From: Desulfovibrio intestinalis
GTDB lineage: Bacteria; Desulfobacterota; Desulfovibrionia; Desulfovibrionales; Desulfovibrionaceae
Direction of reading: 5' to 3'
NCBI RefSeq assembly: GCF_014202345.1
Contig: NZ_JACHGO010000002.1
Location: 526,545 to 590,544, forward strand
DNA: 64,000 nucleotides
The notes under the pieces: generated by a model
The model's input: the letters and a program-made list of their open reading frames with translations, nothing else
What the model was told of the DNA's origin: nothing
Database searches by the model: none
Shown here: positions 27,403-36,832 of the stretch, in pieces
Layout: each line of letters begins with the position of its first letter
Numbering within the stretch: position 1 is the first letter of the stretch
Program-made: the position numbers and the translations under genes

Positions 27403-27783
27403 TTATAGCTTGATAAGAGCAGTGTATGCGCTACTGTTCAGGCAACTTCCCGCAGCATGGCTGCCAGCAGTGACGCGTACCAGCCAGCCTTGCCCATAAG
27501 GATCGCTGTTAAGCAGTTCAGGGGTGTCGGCAAGATCTGCGTTGGTTTCTGCAATTGTGCCAGCAATGGGCATGATGGCATCGCTGGTCACTTTTACAGA
27601 CTCAATAGATGCGCAGGATTGCCCCTGTTCAAAGCTGGCTGCCATTTGCGGCAGATCCACAAATATTACGCTGCCAAGCTGATCCTGGGCATAGTCTGTA
27701 ATGCCAATAAGCCAAGACCCATCTGGCTGTTCTTGTGCCCAAAGGTGATCTGAATGATACAGCCTGTCGTCTGGAAAGTGCAT
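27403..27783 (-). CDS. gcvH: Stand-alone glycine-cleavage H-like lipoyl protein
   Basis: 126 residues with the H-protein fold order and a lipoyl-attachment Lys64 in SIESVKVTSDAIMP. The usual H-protein C-terminal helix region is shortened and somewhat divergent. It starts after GGAGAG. No P or T protein genes are near; instead it forms a unit with dihydrolipoyl dehydrogenase, a glutaredoxin-like protein and an MFS carrier. It could be the lipoyl shuttle of a partly encoded glycine-cleavage system or of another lipoate-dependent redox pathway. Confidence 0.85.
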   Translation of the reverse strand: MHFPDDRLYHSDHLWAQEQPDGSWLIGITDYAQDQLGSVIFVDLPQMAASFEQGQSCASIESVKVTSDAIMPIAGTIAETNADLADTPELLNSDPYGQGWLVRVTAGSHAAGSCLNSSAYTALIKL

Positions 27784-27793
27784 ATTGCTCTCC

Positions 27794-29179
27794 TTATATC
27801 TTGGATGCAGTGGATTTGGGCGCTCGTATGGCCATAGGCATTATTTCATCCAACGTTGGGTGGGCGAACATGACCTCATCCAGCCTGGATTCTGTGTATC
27901 CTTCCTTTATGAGCAATTGGGCCACTGTCACAAGGTGCGATACACCGTGCCCGACAGCGGCGATACCTGCTATTTGACCATCGTGCCAAACAATCTTTAC
28001 AAAACCTGCTGTGCCTCCGCTGGCCTGAGCAATGGGGTTGGCTGAAAGTGCAGCCTGGGATACGTCCACAGCTTTGCCCTGGCGCAAAAGCTCACTGGCG
28101 GTTTTGCCAACGCGCATGATTTCCATACTGCCGTATACGCAGGATGGAACGGGGCCGGGCACATACGCGCCTTCTGTTTCGCCCAGAATGTGTTTGGCCA
28201 CATAGGCGGCCTGATGCTCTGCCGCATGCGCCAGAAGGGTGAGTCCGTTAACGTCCCCGATGGCATACAGGCCGGGCGCGCTTTGCAGGGTTTCGTCCAC
28301 CTGAACATAGCCGCGAGCTGTGAGGCTGCCGCCAAGGCTATCAACAGCGAGGGTTTTCGTATTGGGAAAGCGCCCCACAGCGATCAAGGCTTTGGCTGCC
28401 GTGATGACGGTGCCATCCTCAAGCTCCAGTTGGGCCTTGCCGTCAACGGACGTTAAATTTTTGGCCTTTGTTCCTTCATGGCAGGCAATGCCCTTTTTGG
28501 TCAGGGCACGAAGCATTTCTTTGGCTATGTCTGCGTCTTCTGTAGGTGCTATGTGCGGAGCGGCCTCCACTACAGTAACGGCGCTGCCCATAGCTGAAAA
28601 AAAATCTGCCATTTCCAGACCAATAGCTCCTGCGCCCACCACAATCAGGCTTTCTGGAACAGCCGGAATACGCAGAAGATCCGTACTATCCAGAACATTG
28701 TTGTGGTCGGGCACAAGGCCGGGGAAGCTTGCGGATGATGTGCCGCAGGCCAGAATGACCTTCTTTCCTGTCAGCTCAGCAAGGCTTTCGTCTGTGGTGA
28801 CCTGTATGCAGGCCTGACCATCCTTTTGTCCCGCGCAAACACCGATACCTTCAAAAAGAGTAATACCCAGGCCAAGCAACGTTTTTGCAAGGGTCTGGCT
28901 TGTTCCCTTGGTAAAGCGTGCGACACGGTTTTGCAGAGCAGCGAAGTCAACCTGTATAGAGCCTTGGGCGAGACGCACTCGTTCCTGGGCATGTAAAAGA
29001 CTTTGCGGGACCGTTGCCCCAAGCAACATCTTTGTAGGAATGCAGCCTGCGTTAAGGCAGGTTCCTCCCCAGTGCTTGTCTTCAATCAATGCTACTTTCT
29101 TGCCTGCTTGGGCCAGAATACGGGCTGCGGTAGTTCCGCCAGGCCCGCCGCCAATTACAATAACATCATATGATTGCAC
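27794..29179 (-). CDS. lpdA: Dihydrolipoyl dehydrogenase
   Basis: 461 residues. It carries the FAD motif DVIVIGGGPGGTTAARI, the redox-active disulfide Cys41/Cys46 in GGTCLNAGCIPTK, the NAD domain VVGAGAIGLEMADFFSAMG, and a C-terminal HPTLDE in AHPTLDEIM with the catalytic His-Glu pair. It reoxidises dihydrolipoyl groups with NAD. The start is GTG 29179 after AGAGGAT. It ends ten bases before the H-protein gene, its likely partner. Confidence 0.92.
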   Translation of the reverse strand: MQSYDVIVIGGGPGGTTAARILAQAGKKVALIEDKHWGGTCLNAGCIPTKMLLGATVPQSLLHAQERVRLAQGSIQVDFAALQNRVARFTKGTSQTLAKTLLGLGITLFEGIGVCAGQKDGQACIQVTTDESLAELTGKKVILACGTSSASFPGLVPDHNNVLDSTDLLRIPAVPESLIVVGAGAIGLEMADFFSAMGSAVTVVEAAPHIAPTEDADIAKEMLRALTKKGIACHEGTKAKNLTSVDGKAQLELEDGTVITAAKALIAVGRFPNTKTLAVDSLGGSLTARGYVQVDETLQSAPGLYAIGDVNGLTLLAHAAEHQAAYVAKHILGETEGAYVPGPVPSCVYGSMEIMRVGKTASELLRQGKAVDVSQAALSANPIAQASGGTAGFVKIVWHDGQIAGIAAVGHGVSHLVTVAQLLIKEGYTESRLDEVMFAHPTLDEIMPMAIRAPKSTASKI

Positions 29180-29191
29180 GGTATGATCCTC

Positions 29192-30016
29192 TTACTTGGC
29201 GATGTCGGCTTTGAACAGAAACTGGCGTGAAGCGGAACGATATATGAGCAGCGTTTGTTCCGGCAGCGCCTCAAGCCCGCGCATATCCCAGGCCATTTCT
29301 GGCGTAACGGCGTCGATACTGTAGGGCAGGGTAGGCAAGTTGCAGGCCTCGGCCACCATTTGAGCCGCTGCAACGGCTTCGGACCTGTCAGGCCAGGACC
29401 ATGTGCCGTCCTCGCGTGACTGGGGAACTGCAAAAAAGCGGATGATGCCTTCCGGCGTATTGCGCACAAGGTCAATGGTTTCAGCAAGTTCACTCTTTGT
29501 GGGGGCGCCGCCCAGGGTGCGCTCTGTGCTGGCGTTTCCGCCCACGACATTAAGAATGACACGCACGTCCTTGTTGCACAAAAAATTTTGCAGCAGCGCG
29601 GGCTTGCGTCCATCCACTTGCAGCCATACCTGCAGGCCGCCTTTTGCAAGGCGGTCAACAAGGGTAAGCATATTTTCTTCTTGTCCATCAGGGCACTGGG
29701 AAGGGTAGATGCCAGAAATTTTACCGTGTAGCATGTCGCTTCTGGTCACGCAGCTCTCGAGAACTTGACCGGAAAGTAGATAGGCCAGAATTTCTCCTGA
29801 TCCCTGCTTGATAACCTTTCCATCATCAAAAAGAGGAAATTCCACACCTTCGGGGTTACGGTAAATGGATTTGCGGTTGGTGCGGTAAAAAGTGTTAAAT
29901 GCTTGCGCATCGGCTTTGAAATCAATGGTGTCGTAGTCCAGCCCGCGTTCGGCAAGAAAGTTTTTAACAATTTTGCATCGAATACAGTCGGGCGCGGTGT
30001 AAAGGGTGATGCTCAC
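29192..30016 (-). CDS. Glutaredoxin-domain protein with unknown C-terminal domain
   Basis: 274 residues from GTG 30016, chosen because AAGGAG lies six bases upstream; longer frames run into the MFS gene. Residues 1-80 look like a glutaredoxin with Cys11-Cys14 in APDCIRCK and FPLFDDGKVIKQGSGEI at the substrate face. The C-terminal ~190 residues (HGKISGIYPSQCPDGQEEN; KGGLQVWLQVDGRKPALLQ) were not recognised and carry no CxxxCxxC radical-SAM motif. Placed between an MFS gene and lpdA-gcvH, it may couple thiol redox to lipoyl chemistry (speculative). Confidence 0.7.
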   Translation of the reverse strand: MSITLYTAPDCIRCKIVKNFLAERGLDYDTIDFKADAQAFNTFYRTNRKSIYRNPEGVEFPLFDDGKVIKQGSGEILAYLLSGQVLESCVTRSDMLHGKISGIYPSQCPDGQEENMLTLVDRLAKGGLQVWLQVDGRKPALLQNFLCNKDVRVILNVVGGNASTERTLGGAPTKSELAETIDLVRNTPEGIIRFFAVPQSREDGTWSWPDRSEAVAAAQMVAEACNLPTLPYSIDAVTPEMAWDMRGLEALPEQTLLIYRSASRQFLFKADIAK

Positions 30017-30108
30017 GGCATTCTCCTTGGAATTAAGTGAGCCGGGCAGGCAAGTCTTGATAGATGAATCTGCCCGCCCGGCAGTCTGAAATAGATTTGG
30101 GTTGAAGG

Positions 30109-31443
30109 TCAGGCAATATCTTCGAGAGACTTGCCACCCGTACGGGCGCCCCACAGGGCCAGCACAAGAGCTGGCACAACGCAAAGCGCGCTGAATATGT
30201 AAAACACGCCGTCAAAGCTGTATGCCGCGTAGACTAGAGGAATGAGCGGCTGGGAAAAGGCCACGGCAAGACGGCCAATGGAAGAATGGAACCCCGTGGC
30301 GGTGTTGCGCAAATGGGTGGGGTAGGATTCTGCCGTATAGGAAAAAATTGTGAATCCCAGGCCCATAACAAAGGCAGTGAGCAGAGCGCCTACGCCTACA
30401 ACGGTCCAGTAAGAGCTGACATTGCCAAATATGGGAGCCAGCACCGCCATTGCAGCCAGCATGATGACCAGCGGTATCTTGCGACCGCCCATATCGGTAA
30501 AGGCGCTGGAGGCGAAGAGGCCCAGGGGAACGCCGATTGAAATGAGGGTCGTAGCCATCAGGCATTCTTCAAGGGTAAAGCCGTGAGCCTTGAGCAGCGT
30601 GGCAGTCCAGTTTGTCACTACAAAAGTCGCGGGGTTGGTGCAGAGCACCAACACAAGGATGACCAGTGTTCTTTTGATGTACTTCTGGCTGATCATACCC
30701 AGCAGAACTTCACGCATGGGCGGCTTTTTTGTAGCGCCTTTGCTGGCAGCTTCAGAAAGGTCAATATCCAGATGAGTCAGGTCGCGCATGACAAATTCCG
30801 CTTCCTTGATGCGCCCACGGCTTACCAGCCAGCGTGGGGATTCATCCAGGTACTTCCAGGCGATAAACAGGGCGATGTAGCCCATACCGCCAAGATAGAA
30901 TATGTAGCGCCATGCTTCTTCATGTAGTGGAATGATAGCTCTGCAAAGCATGCCGATGACAGGCACGGCGCAAAAGCCGACACCCGCCACGAGATTTTGC
31001 CATTTCCCCCGGCTTTCCGCTGGAGCCATTTCAGCAATATAGGCCTGGGAACAAACCATAAGACAAAATACCCCAAATCCCGTAAGAGCCCGTGAAGCTA
31101 CAAAAACATGAAAGTCGTCCGTCAATCCGTTGATGATGGACGCCGTCGAAAACAGGGTGATGGCAATAAGAAATGTTTTTCGGCGTCCAATTAGATCGGA
31201 TATGAACCCGCCCACAAAGCCGCCGCATGTCATGGCAGTAAAATACCAAAACGTGACAGTGCCAATGTCACGCATTGTCAGCCCCCAGTGCTGCATCAGG
31301 GCCGGGGCGATAAAGCCGAAGTTCCAGTTGTCCATTTGTTCGCAAAAATAGGCCACCATAATAATGAAAAATACAGCTTTATGGCGACCGGTGACTTGAA
31401 GTCCGTCGAAGTAATTGTTGCGTATTCTCTCTTGGCCTGGCAT
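30109..31443 (-). CDS. MFS transporter
   Basis: 444 residues, about 12 membrane segments. It shows the MFS loop motif GGFISDLIGRRKTF between helices 2 and 3, and DESPRWLVSRGRIKEA in the central loop, typical of sugar-porter and organic-acid carriers such as the aromatic-acid group. Start at 31443 has AAGGA. It is the first gene of a same-strand run with the glutaredoxin-like, lpdA and gcvH genes; the shared task is unknown. Confidence 0.85.
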   Translation of the reverse strand: MPGQERIRNNYFDGLQVTGRHKAVFFIIMVAYFCEQMDNWNFGFIAPALMQHWGLTMRDIGTVTFWYFTAMTCGGFVGGFISDLIGRRKTFLIAITLFSTASIINGLTDDFHVFVASRALTGFGVFCLMVCSQAYIAEMAPAESRGKWQNLVAGVGFCAVPVIGMLCRAIIPLHEEAWRYIFYLGGMGYIALFIAWKYLDESPRWLVSRGRIKEAEFVMRDLTHLDIDLSEAASKGATKKPPMREVLLGMISQKYIKRTLVILVLVLCTNPATFVVTNWTATLLKAHGFTLEECLMATTLISIGVPLGLFASSAFTDMGGRKIPLVIMLAAMAVLAPIFGNVSSYWTVVGVGALLTAFVMGLGFTIFSYTAESYPTHLRNTATGFHSSIGRLAVAFSQPLIPLVYAAYSFDGVFYIFSALCVVPALVLALWGARTGGKSLEDIA

Positions 31444-31775
31444 GGGTTTTTCCTTTGGCGCTAGGATTTATTCATGAATTTTGTGCGTTGGCGAAAGTTT
31501 CTACTTCAACGGGAGCAGGAGGTTGTACTTTTATTAACTAGTTAGTTGCGTATTGTTGTAGGCTGAGCAACATTTTTTCATTTTTTTTTATAAATTTATT
31601 ATTGTGCGAGCCAAGTCTTTCCATATTTAGCGCAAAAGCAATAAACAATTATGTGAAAAAAGGGGTTATTTGCGAAAAGTGTTGCCCAGACGACACATGT
31701 GAAAAAATTAAAAAGCCATTGTCCTGTGAATGAAGCGGGGGTGCAGGGGGTGCACCTATATTCACAGGAGAAGCC
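31444..31775. other. Divergent promoter region of the MFS and porin genes
   Basis: 332 bases, AT-rich in the middle. No operator could be assigned. TGTAGGCTGAGCAACA near 31558 resembles the hydroxyproline-region palindrome but its spacer is one base short and one half is poor. The porin ribosome site (CAGGAGA) ends the region. Confidence 0.35.
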
Positions 31776-33308
31776 ATGAAAACTTTTGGCAGCAAATTGT
31801 TTTGCCTGCTGTTCTGTGCCGTGTTCATGTTGATTGCAGTTCGGGGCAATGCCGTAGATTTTAAGGTTAAGGGGGCCTTTGACGTCAGTTTTGAAACTTC
31901 CAACGTTATTCCGCTTGGCGTGAAAGGAAGTGATTCTTTTCAAGCTTTGCAGCGTCTGCGCTTTCAATTGGACGCTGTAGCCAGCGAAAACGTGTCAGGT
32001 AGTCTGATTGTTACCGTAGGCACAAATGGTCAGTATTGGGGATCAGCCAAGGATGGTGCGGCTCTTGGAGGTGACGGCAGTAATGTCGTTGGCATTCGTG
32101 CTGCCTATATTGACTGGCGGGTGCCACAAACTGAAACCAAAATCCGAATGGGCATACAGCCTTTGTTGTTGCCCGGTTTCGTAACCGATTGGAGCGCCGT
32201 GTACGGGCAATTTACGTCCGGCATTACGGTCAATTCTCCAATTTACGAAAACAATGATTTTTCTATTGGTTCTACATTTTTCTGGGGCAGGCCCTACAAT
32301 GACAATTCCCAGAATACCCAAGGCGGACGTCTTGAAAAAAATTACCTGGATAATCTGGATGTCTTTGCCCTTGTACTGCCCATAAAGGCAGAAGGAATAA
32401 AAATTTCACCTTGGGGAATGTACGCCCTTATTGGGGAAAACAGCCTGCGCGGCATAAATGATAATGCCTCTCAGCGCGAACCTGCTATCTACGCGCCCCG
32501 TGGCGGGCTTATGCCCATACTTGGTAGCGGCATGAATTACTTCCAGACGTTTGAAAAGAACTACCGCAATGCTGGCAATACCTGGGGAAATGGCTGGTGG
32601 GGTGGTTTGACGGTCAATCTGAGCCAGTGGGAGCCTTGGGATGTTGCCGTTGAAGGTACATATGGCCGTGTGGATATGGGCGAATTAAAAAACTACACCC
32701 AGTTTGACCCCAAGGGCGCTGGTAAAACCTTTCAGCTTCTGCGCCAGGGCTGGTATGCGGCCATGCGGGTTGATTACAAGCTCGGTTGGGGTACGCCGGG
32801 AGTGCTGGCCTGGTATGGCAGCGGCGACGACGACAACCCGTACAATGGTTCTGAACGGTTGCCCGTTTTTAATACGCCGTGGCCAGTGACGCCTTTGGGC
32901 TTTGGCGGCGGTTTCTTTGACCTGGATTCCTGGAAGGTGTTGGGGCATAACCCCGGCGGCATGATGGGATTTGTGGGCAGCATCAAGGATGTGAGCTTCA
33001 TTGATGACCTGAAGCACACTCTCAAGCTTGCCTATTTTCACGGCACCAACAGTTCGGATATGCCGCGTAAGGCCAACATGGTTTCTTATCCCACACGGGC
33101 AGACGGGCCTATGGCCTATCTGACGACAACCGACCATGCGTGGGAAGCGAGCCTCTCCAATACCTATAAGATATATGAAAATCTTCAGGTAAACCTGGAA
33201 GGCGCTTACGTTAAATTGCACCTGGATTCAGATACGTGGCGCGGTGCCCAGGATTCACAGTTTGATGACAACTGGCGCGTTTCTGTGTCGTTCCGCTATA
33301 CCTTCTAG
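31776..33308 (+). CDS. Outer-membrane porin of the Desulfovibrio type
   Basis: 510 residues. A signal peptide (about 1-25, ending near RGNA-VD) is followed by a beta-barrel pattern of alternating residues and a terminal aromatic residue (SFRYTF), the signal for barrel assembly. It resembles the homotrimeric porins abundant in Desulfovibrio outer membranes. It probably lets small anionic solutes and sulfate through. Start after CAGGAGA. A terminator follows the stop. Confidence 0.85.
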   Translation: MKTFGSKLFCLLFCAVFMLIAVRGNAVDFKVKGAFDVSFETSNVIPLGVKGSDSFQALQRLRFQLDAVASENVSGSLIVTVGTNGQYWGSAKDGAALGGDGSNVVGIRAAYIDWRVPQTETKIRMGIQPLLLPGFVTDWSAVYGQFTSGITVNSPIYENNDFSIGSTFFWGRPYNDNSQNTQGGRLEKNYLDNLDVFALVLPIKAEGIKISPWGMYALIGENSLRGINDNASQREPAIYAPRGGLMPILGSGMNYFQTFEKNYRNAGNTWGNGWWGGLTVNLSQWEPWDVAVEGTYGRVDMGELKNYTQFDPKGAGKTFQLLRQGWYAAMRVDYKLGWGTPGVLAWYGSGDDDNPYNGSERLPVFNTPWPVTPLGFGGGFFDLDSWKVLGHNPGGMMGFVGSIKDVSFIDDLKHTLKLAYFHGTNSSDMPRKANMVSYPTRADGPMAYLTTTDHAWEASLSNTYKIYENLQVNLEGAYVKLHLDSDTWRGAQDSQFDDNWRVSVSFRYTF

Positions 33309-33330
33309 CCTTTTTACCGATCGGTCATGC

Positions 33331-33377
33331 GGCCCCTGACGGCGGATAAAATCTTCTGTTCAGGGGCCTTTGCTATT
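33331..33377 (+). terminator. Terminator of the porin gene
   Basis: GGCCCCTGA and TCAGGGGCC form a 9-bp stem around a 20-base loop, followed by TTTGCTATTTTG. It lies 22 bases after the porin stop. Confidence 0.65.
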
Positions 33378-33574
33378 TTGCCCCCAATAAACTGCCATAT
33401 CGTACAACCGCCGCAAAATCGGGCTGCGGGTATTGATCTATATGACTTATTTATCCGTGCCGAGGCTAGCCGAGCAGGCTTACGTTCTTCAGGTCGCGTA
33501 TGGATCTGGAATTGTAGCTGCACGGCTGCCTGAAGATAAAAATTGTTGGCACTACGTTTTCGTAACTGCCAGAA

Positions 33575-33610
33575 TAAAAAAGAGACCCCGGCGGCATATC
33601 CGGGGTCTCA
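33575..33610 (-). terminator. Terminator of the arylsulfate sulfotransferase gene
   Basis: On the minus strand, a 10-bp GAGACCCCGG / CCGGGGTCTC stem with an 8-base loop is followed by TTTTTTATTCT. It lies 29 bases after the stop of the sulfotransferase gene. Confidence 0.8.
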
Positions 33611-33638
33611 TGGCAATGGGATTGGGTATGGAGACGGT

Positions 33639-35087
33639 TTATTCGGTAGCAGCCACGCAGTGACCAGCGCCGCTGTAGTAGCCAATGGTGCCCTTGACTT
33701 TGACTGTGGACATGGCGCCAAAGGGGGCTGCTCCAGCTACGCGAAAGTCTTTTACACTCATTGGTTCAATGGCTTTTTCTTCGGGAACTTCCGCCTGGGG
33801 TACCCATGAGTAGGGAAGGCGATATGCACGGTACACCCAGTTCATTGGCAGGCTGATGTGCCCCTTGTAAGGGCATATGTATTCCCAAACGATTTCATGT
33901 TCGGCGGTCACTTCAAATACGCGGCCGTCAGATCCTTCACATATCAGTGTATTGCCGTTCGGCAGGCGTTGTGCCGAGCTGATGAAGGGGCTGTAGAAAC
34001 GGTAGGCGTCAAGCGGAACAAGGAAGCCAGCTTCATGCGGCGTGTACTGCCACACAATCTTCATGGCCACGGGATCTATTTCAAGAATGCGGGAATAGTC
34101 GCGCTGCGCAGCCTTGACGCCTCGGGGGGCACCAGGGTTGGGGTTGCCGTATCCGCCCCAGCCACCGTTGTCATATACCAGAATGTTACCTTCGCCGGGA
34201 AGGCCGCGAGGAATCATATGGGCGTGATGCTGGCCGATAATCCAGCCGATGGCTTTTTCTTCGGGCGTGCGGTCATAATCGGGCCCAAGCTGCCAGACAA
34301 CTTTGCCCGTCTTTTTGTCCAGGATCAGAATGATGTTGGTTTCGCGCCCGTCAATGATAATGTTGTCCGGGTGGAAGCGGGCATCGCCTGCATCAAACCA
34401 TTTGTTGGGGCCAAGCGTGGACATGGAGTTGACGTGCATCCAGTCGCCAACGCCCGGGGCATTTTCCATTATGGTGCCCCCGCGGAAGTTGGGGTCACGG
34501 CACATGGCGTTGCGAGCTGCTTCGGTAAAGCCCATTTCTTCTACATGGTCTGCACAGTTCCATTCCCAAACGATGTCGCCGTCCCATGTAACTTCGTAGA
34601 TGACGTCATCGACAAGCATTTTGTCGCTGATGTAGGGATTAATGGTGTTTTTATGGCACAGAACAAGCGTGTTGCCTGAATCTATCTTGGGCTCCTGACC
34701 TGGGGCATAGTAGCCCGTGGAGCTGCCTTCACGCTGAAAATCATGATGCTGGCGCGCCATCCAGCGGCCTTCGCTGCCCGGGTCTTCTACAAATTCTGCC
34801 CTGTCGAATTTCCACACGATATTTCCATCCCAGTCTACCTGCACAAGATCAAGCTGGTCTTGCAGGCCATGCTTGGGATGACGGGTTCCGGTGCTGCCCA
34901 TGAGCATGCCGCCGGGAAACATTTTATTGGGAAAGCCATGCAGGTCCTTCCACATACGAACTTCGTGCCCATTCATGCCAATCAGTAAGGCGCCGTTATC
35001 GGGAGCTTGCAGAATAGTAAAGCCGCTCCATGCTTTTTCCGGGTTATAAACTGTAACTCCTGTGGGATAGATAGTCGGATGGCCCAT
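33639..35087 (-). CDS. Arylsulfate sulfotransferase (ASST-type beta-propeller)
   Basis: 482 residues of the arylsulfotransferase family, a six-bladed propeller that moves sulfate between phenols through a sulfo-histidine. The repeated blade motif (a hydrophobic stretch with Asp-Gly-Asn-Ile-Val-Trp) recurs, for example DWDGNIVWKFD, TWDGDIVWEWN and KKTGKVVWQLG. Candidate catalytic His segments are ARQHHDFQREG and IGQHHAHMIP. Unlike the E. coli ASST, no signal peptide is seen, so it should stay in the cytoplasm unless another start is used. AAGGAG precedes ATG 35087. Confidence 0.82.
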   Translation of the reverse strand: MGHPTIYPTGVTVYNPEKAWSGFTILQAPDNGALLIGMNGHEVRMWKDLHGFPNKMFPGGMLMGSTGTRHPKHGLQDQLDLVQVDWDGNIVWKFDRAEFVEDPGSEGRWMARQHHDFQREGSSTGYYAPGQEPKIDSGNTLVLCHKNTINPYISDKMLVDDVIYEVTWDGDIVWEWNCADHVEEMGFTEAARNAMCRDPNFRGGTIMENAPGVGDWMHVNSMSTLGPNKWFDAGDARFHPDNIIIDGRETNIILILDKKTGKVVWQLGPDYDRTPEEKAIGWIIGQHHAHMIPRGLPGEGNILVYDNGGWGGYGNPNPGAPRGVKAAQRDYSRILEIDPVAMKIVWQYTPHEAGFLVPLDAYRFYSPFISSAQRLPNGNTLICEGSDGRVFEVTAEHEIVWEYICPYKGHISLPMNWVYRAYRLPYSWVPQAEVPEEKAIEPMSVKDFRVAGAAPFGAMSTVKVKGTIGYYSGAGHCVAATE

Positions 35088-35414
35088 GTAACTCTCCTTT
35101 CGGCAAGGTTATTTTTTACACAATCGGGCTTGCTTCTTGCTTTACTGTCGTCAAGCCTTCTCGTGCCTTGCACATTAGCCTTGGCTGACCGTAAAAATTG
35201 TAGTTCGTGCAACACTATTCACAAAAAAAGCGGGGTAACGTTCTTTTATGAACAAGCTGCTATCTTGGCCTGAATTGCCTTTTAATCGATACCTATAAAT
35301 AAATATTTAATTTGTTTTTAAATTTTTGTCTTAAAATGGTACTATACATGTTTCTTCTTATGGCTATGCTAGGACGCGAGTGCAGAATAGAACCTCTTTG
35401 CACAGGAGGAAATC
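35088..35414. other. Gap between the sulfotransferase and Crp/Fnr genes
   Basis: Divergent upstream region of both genes, AT-rich towards the Crp/Fnr start. No clear Fnr-type TTGAT-N4-ATCAA box or terminator was seen. Confidence 0.35.
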
Positions 35415-36083
35415 ATGTCTTTTATAGAATTGTTTAAGCATAATGAATGCTGGGGCAAGGTAGTTAGCGACAAGCCGCGGCGATGGGGAAAAGGTTGGAG
35501 GTTCAGCGATGAATCGCCGCTGATGTATTATTTGCTCAGCGGCAGGGTGCGTTTGATGGCTTTGGACGCTAAAGGTAATGAAAAAACATTGTGGTATCTG
35601 GGTAACGGCTGCTGCTTTAATGAAACTGTACTTTTTGAATCAAGCTCTATGATAAGCCGGTTTCCAGCTCGGCGGGTCAGATTTTATCATGAGTGCACAA
35701 AAAATTGCTACCTGCATGCATTCTCCAGGCAAGATGTTGAGGCTTTGAGTAGGGAAAAACCCGAGCTTTTGATCAATCTTTGTGAGAGCTACTCCAAAAA
35801 GGTCGGGCTATTGGCGAAGCAACTCGTATCGCTCAGCCTGGAATCGCCCCTGACCAGAGTTTGCAAGTACCTTGCTTCGCGAATTGTGCCGGGGTCAAAT
35901 CCACTATGTGCTCACCGCGATATGTCCTACCGCGAAATGGCAGATCTGCTGGGCATGCACCGTACTTCCATCCACAAGGTGATGCGCCAGTGGCAGGCAG
36001 AAGGCATATGGGATTTTGACAGAAACAGTTCTGACGTGATTATCTTACAGCCAGACGCTTTTTTTGAAGAAGCCAGCATGTGA
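35415..36083 (+). CDS. Crp/Fnr-family transcriptional regulator
   Basis: 222 residues. The N-terminal cyclic-nucleotide-binding-like barrel (to about 115) has no Fnr-type N-terminal Cys cluster, though several Cys are spread over residues 12-100. A long dimer helix follows, then a C-terminal helix-turn-helix (YREMADLLGMHRTSIHKVMRQ). It starts after AGGAGG. It is a single gene with its own terminator, divergent from the sulfotransferase, which it may control. Confidence 0.85.
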   Translation: MSFIELFKHNECWGKVVSDKPRRWGKGWRFSDESPLMYYLLSGRVRLMALDAKGNEKTLWYLGNGCCFNETVLFESSSMISRFPARRVRFYHECTKNCYLHAFSRQDVEALSREKPELLINLCESYSKKVGLLAKQLVSLSLESPLTRVCKYLASRIVPGSNPLCAHRDMSYREMADLLGMHRTSIHKVMRQWQAEGIWDFDRNSSDVIILQPDAFFEEASM

Positions 36084-36127
36084 CGAAAGTAGGCATTGAA
36101 AATTGCCACTCAAGTATTGAGGTTTAT

Positions 36128-36163
36128 GGCACGACATACCTTTTGTATGCCGTGCCTTGTTTT
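36128..36163 (+). terminator. Terminator of the Crp/Fnr gene
   Basis: GGCACGACATAC and GTATGCCGTGCC pair with one mismatch around a 5-base loop, followed by TTGTTTT, 45 bases after the stop. Confidence 0.65.
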
Positions 36164-36772
36164 GGTGGTGGTCTGACAAAGAGAGATTGGCGCGTGAATT
36201 GCGTTTTTTTATCTACTGCGACCATGCAAAACTAAGAGTAGAAGTGATAATTAAAGCCAGAGGGTTTTGCTATAAGCTTCAGCAAGTTTTCAATATCTGA
36301 TGATTTATGTGATTTATCAAGACTACTTCAGTATTATCCCAATTATATCCCCTTCGTGAAAATTTTTTGTCAGCCTCGCGTGGCACCTTATTGTGCCAAT
36401 GCCTTATAAAGCAGCAACCCCAGGTTGGATATTTCTGCTCTCCCCTCCGAATTGGAATGCCAAGCATAGATTGTGAGTAAATCACGTGTTCAATTATCGC
36501 TATATTCGGCAAAACTGGACGTTACCGATTATAGCTCAGCATTCATCAAATTTTTTTATGAGAAACTAAGCATGATTTTTGTTCAGAAGCTCAATTGTTT
36601 ATTATAATGGTATGTTATTTATATGTTAATTTGTTACACTATATAAATTAAATGTGAATGTTTTGCGTGGAGATCTTTTCAATGCTAATAAAAAACCGCT
36701 GTAAATAGTGTTGATATTATCAAAGTAATCTGTGTTGCACAAAAAAGTTCGGATTGATACAATATTTAATAA
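36164..36772. other. Gene-free AT-rich stretch before the sigma-54 regulator
   Basis: About 600 bases without a supported gene. A minus-strand frame (36279-36512) has no ribosome site or known features. The right end becomes very AT-rich and leads to the palindrome at 36773. Confidence 0.35.
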
Positions 36773-36791
36773 TTGTAGCGTTATGCTACAA
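36773..36791. promoter_or_regulatory. Palindrome upstream of the sigma-54 regulator gene (site 1)
   Basis: TTGTAGC-GTTAT-GCTACAA is a perfect 7-bp inverted repeat with a 5-base centre, 42 bases before the regulator ATG. The same TGTAGC-N5-GCTACA arrangement occurs at 48167 upstream of the hydroxyproline operon and, with one mismatch, at 40917 upstream of the permease. It is probably the binding site of the regulator encoded here, and its position close to the start suggests autoregulation. Confidence 0.65.
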
Positions 36792-36832
36792 CTTTGTTTT
36801 ATTCCCGCTACACGATCAGGAGGAGTGACAAC

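Noticed and set aside
31555..31575. Extra copy of the TGTAGC palindrome before the MFS gene
   Set aside because: The spacer is one base short and the second half has two mismatches; no sigma-54 promoter follows.
33510..33530. TGTAGCTGCACGGCTGC between porin and sulfotransferase genes as a regulator site
   Set aside because: The second half-site does not match GCTACA.
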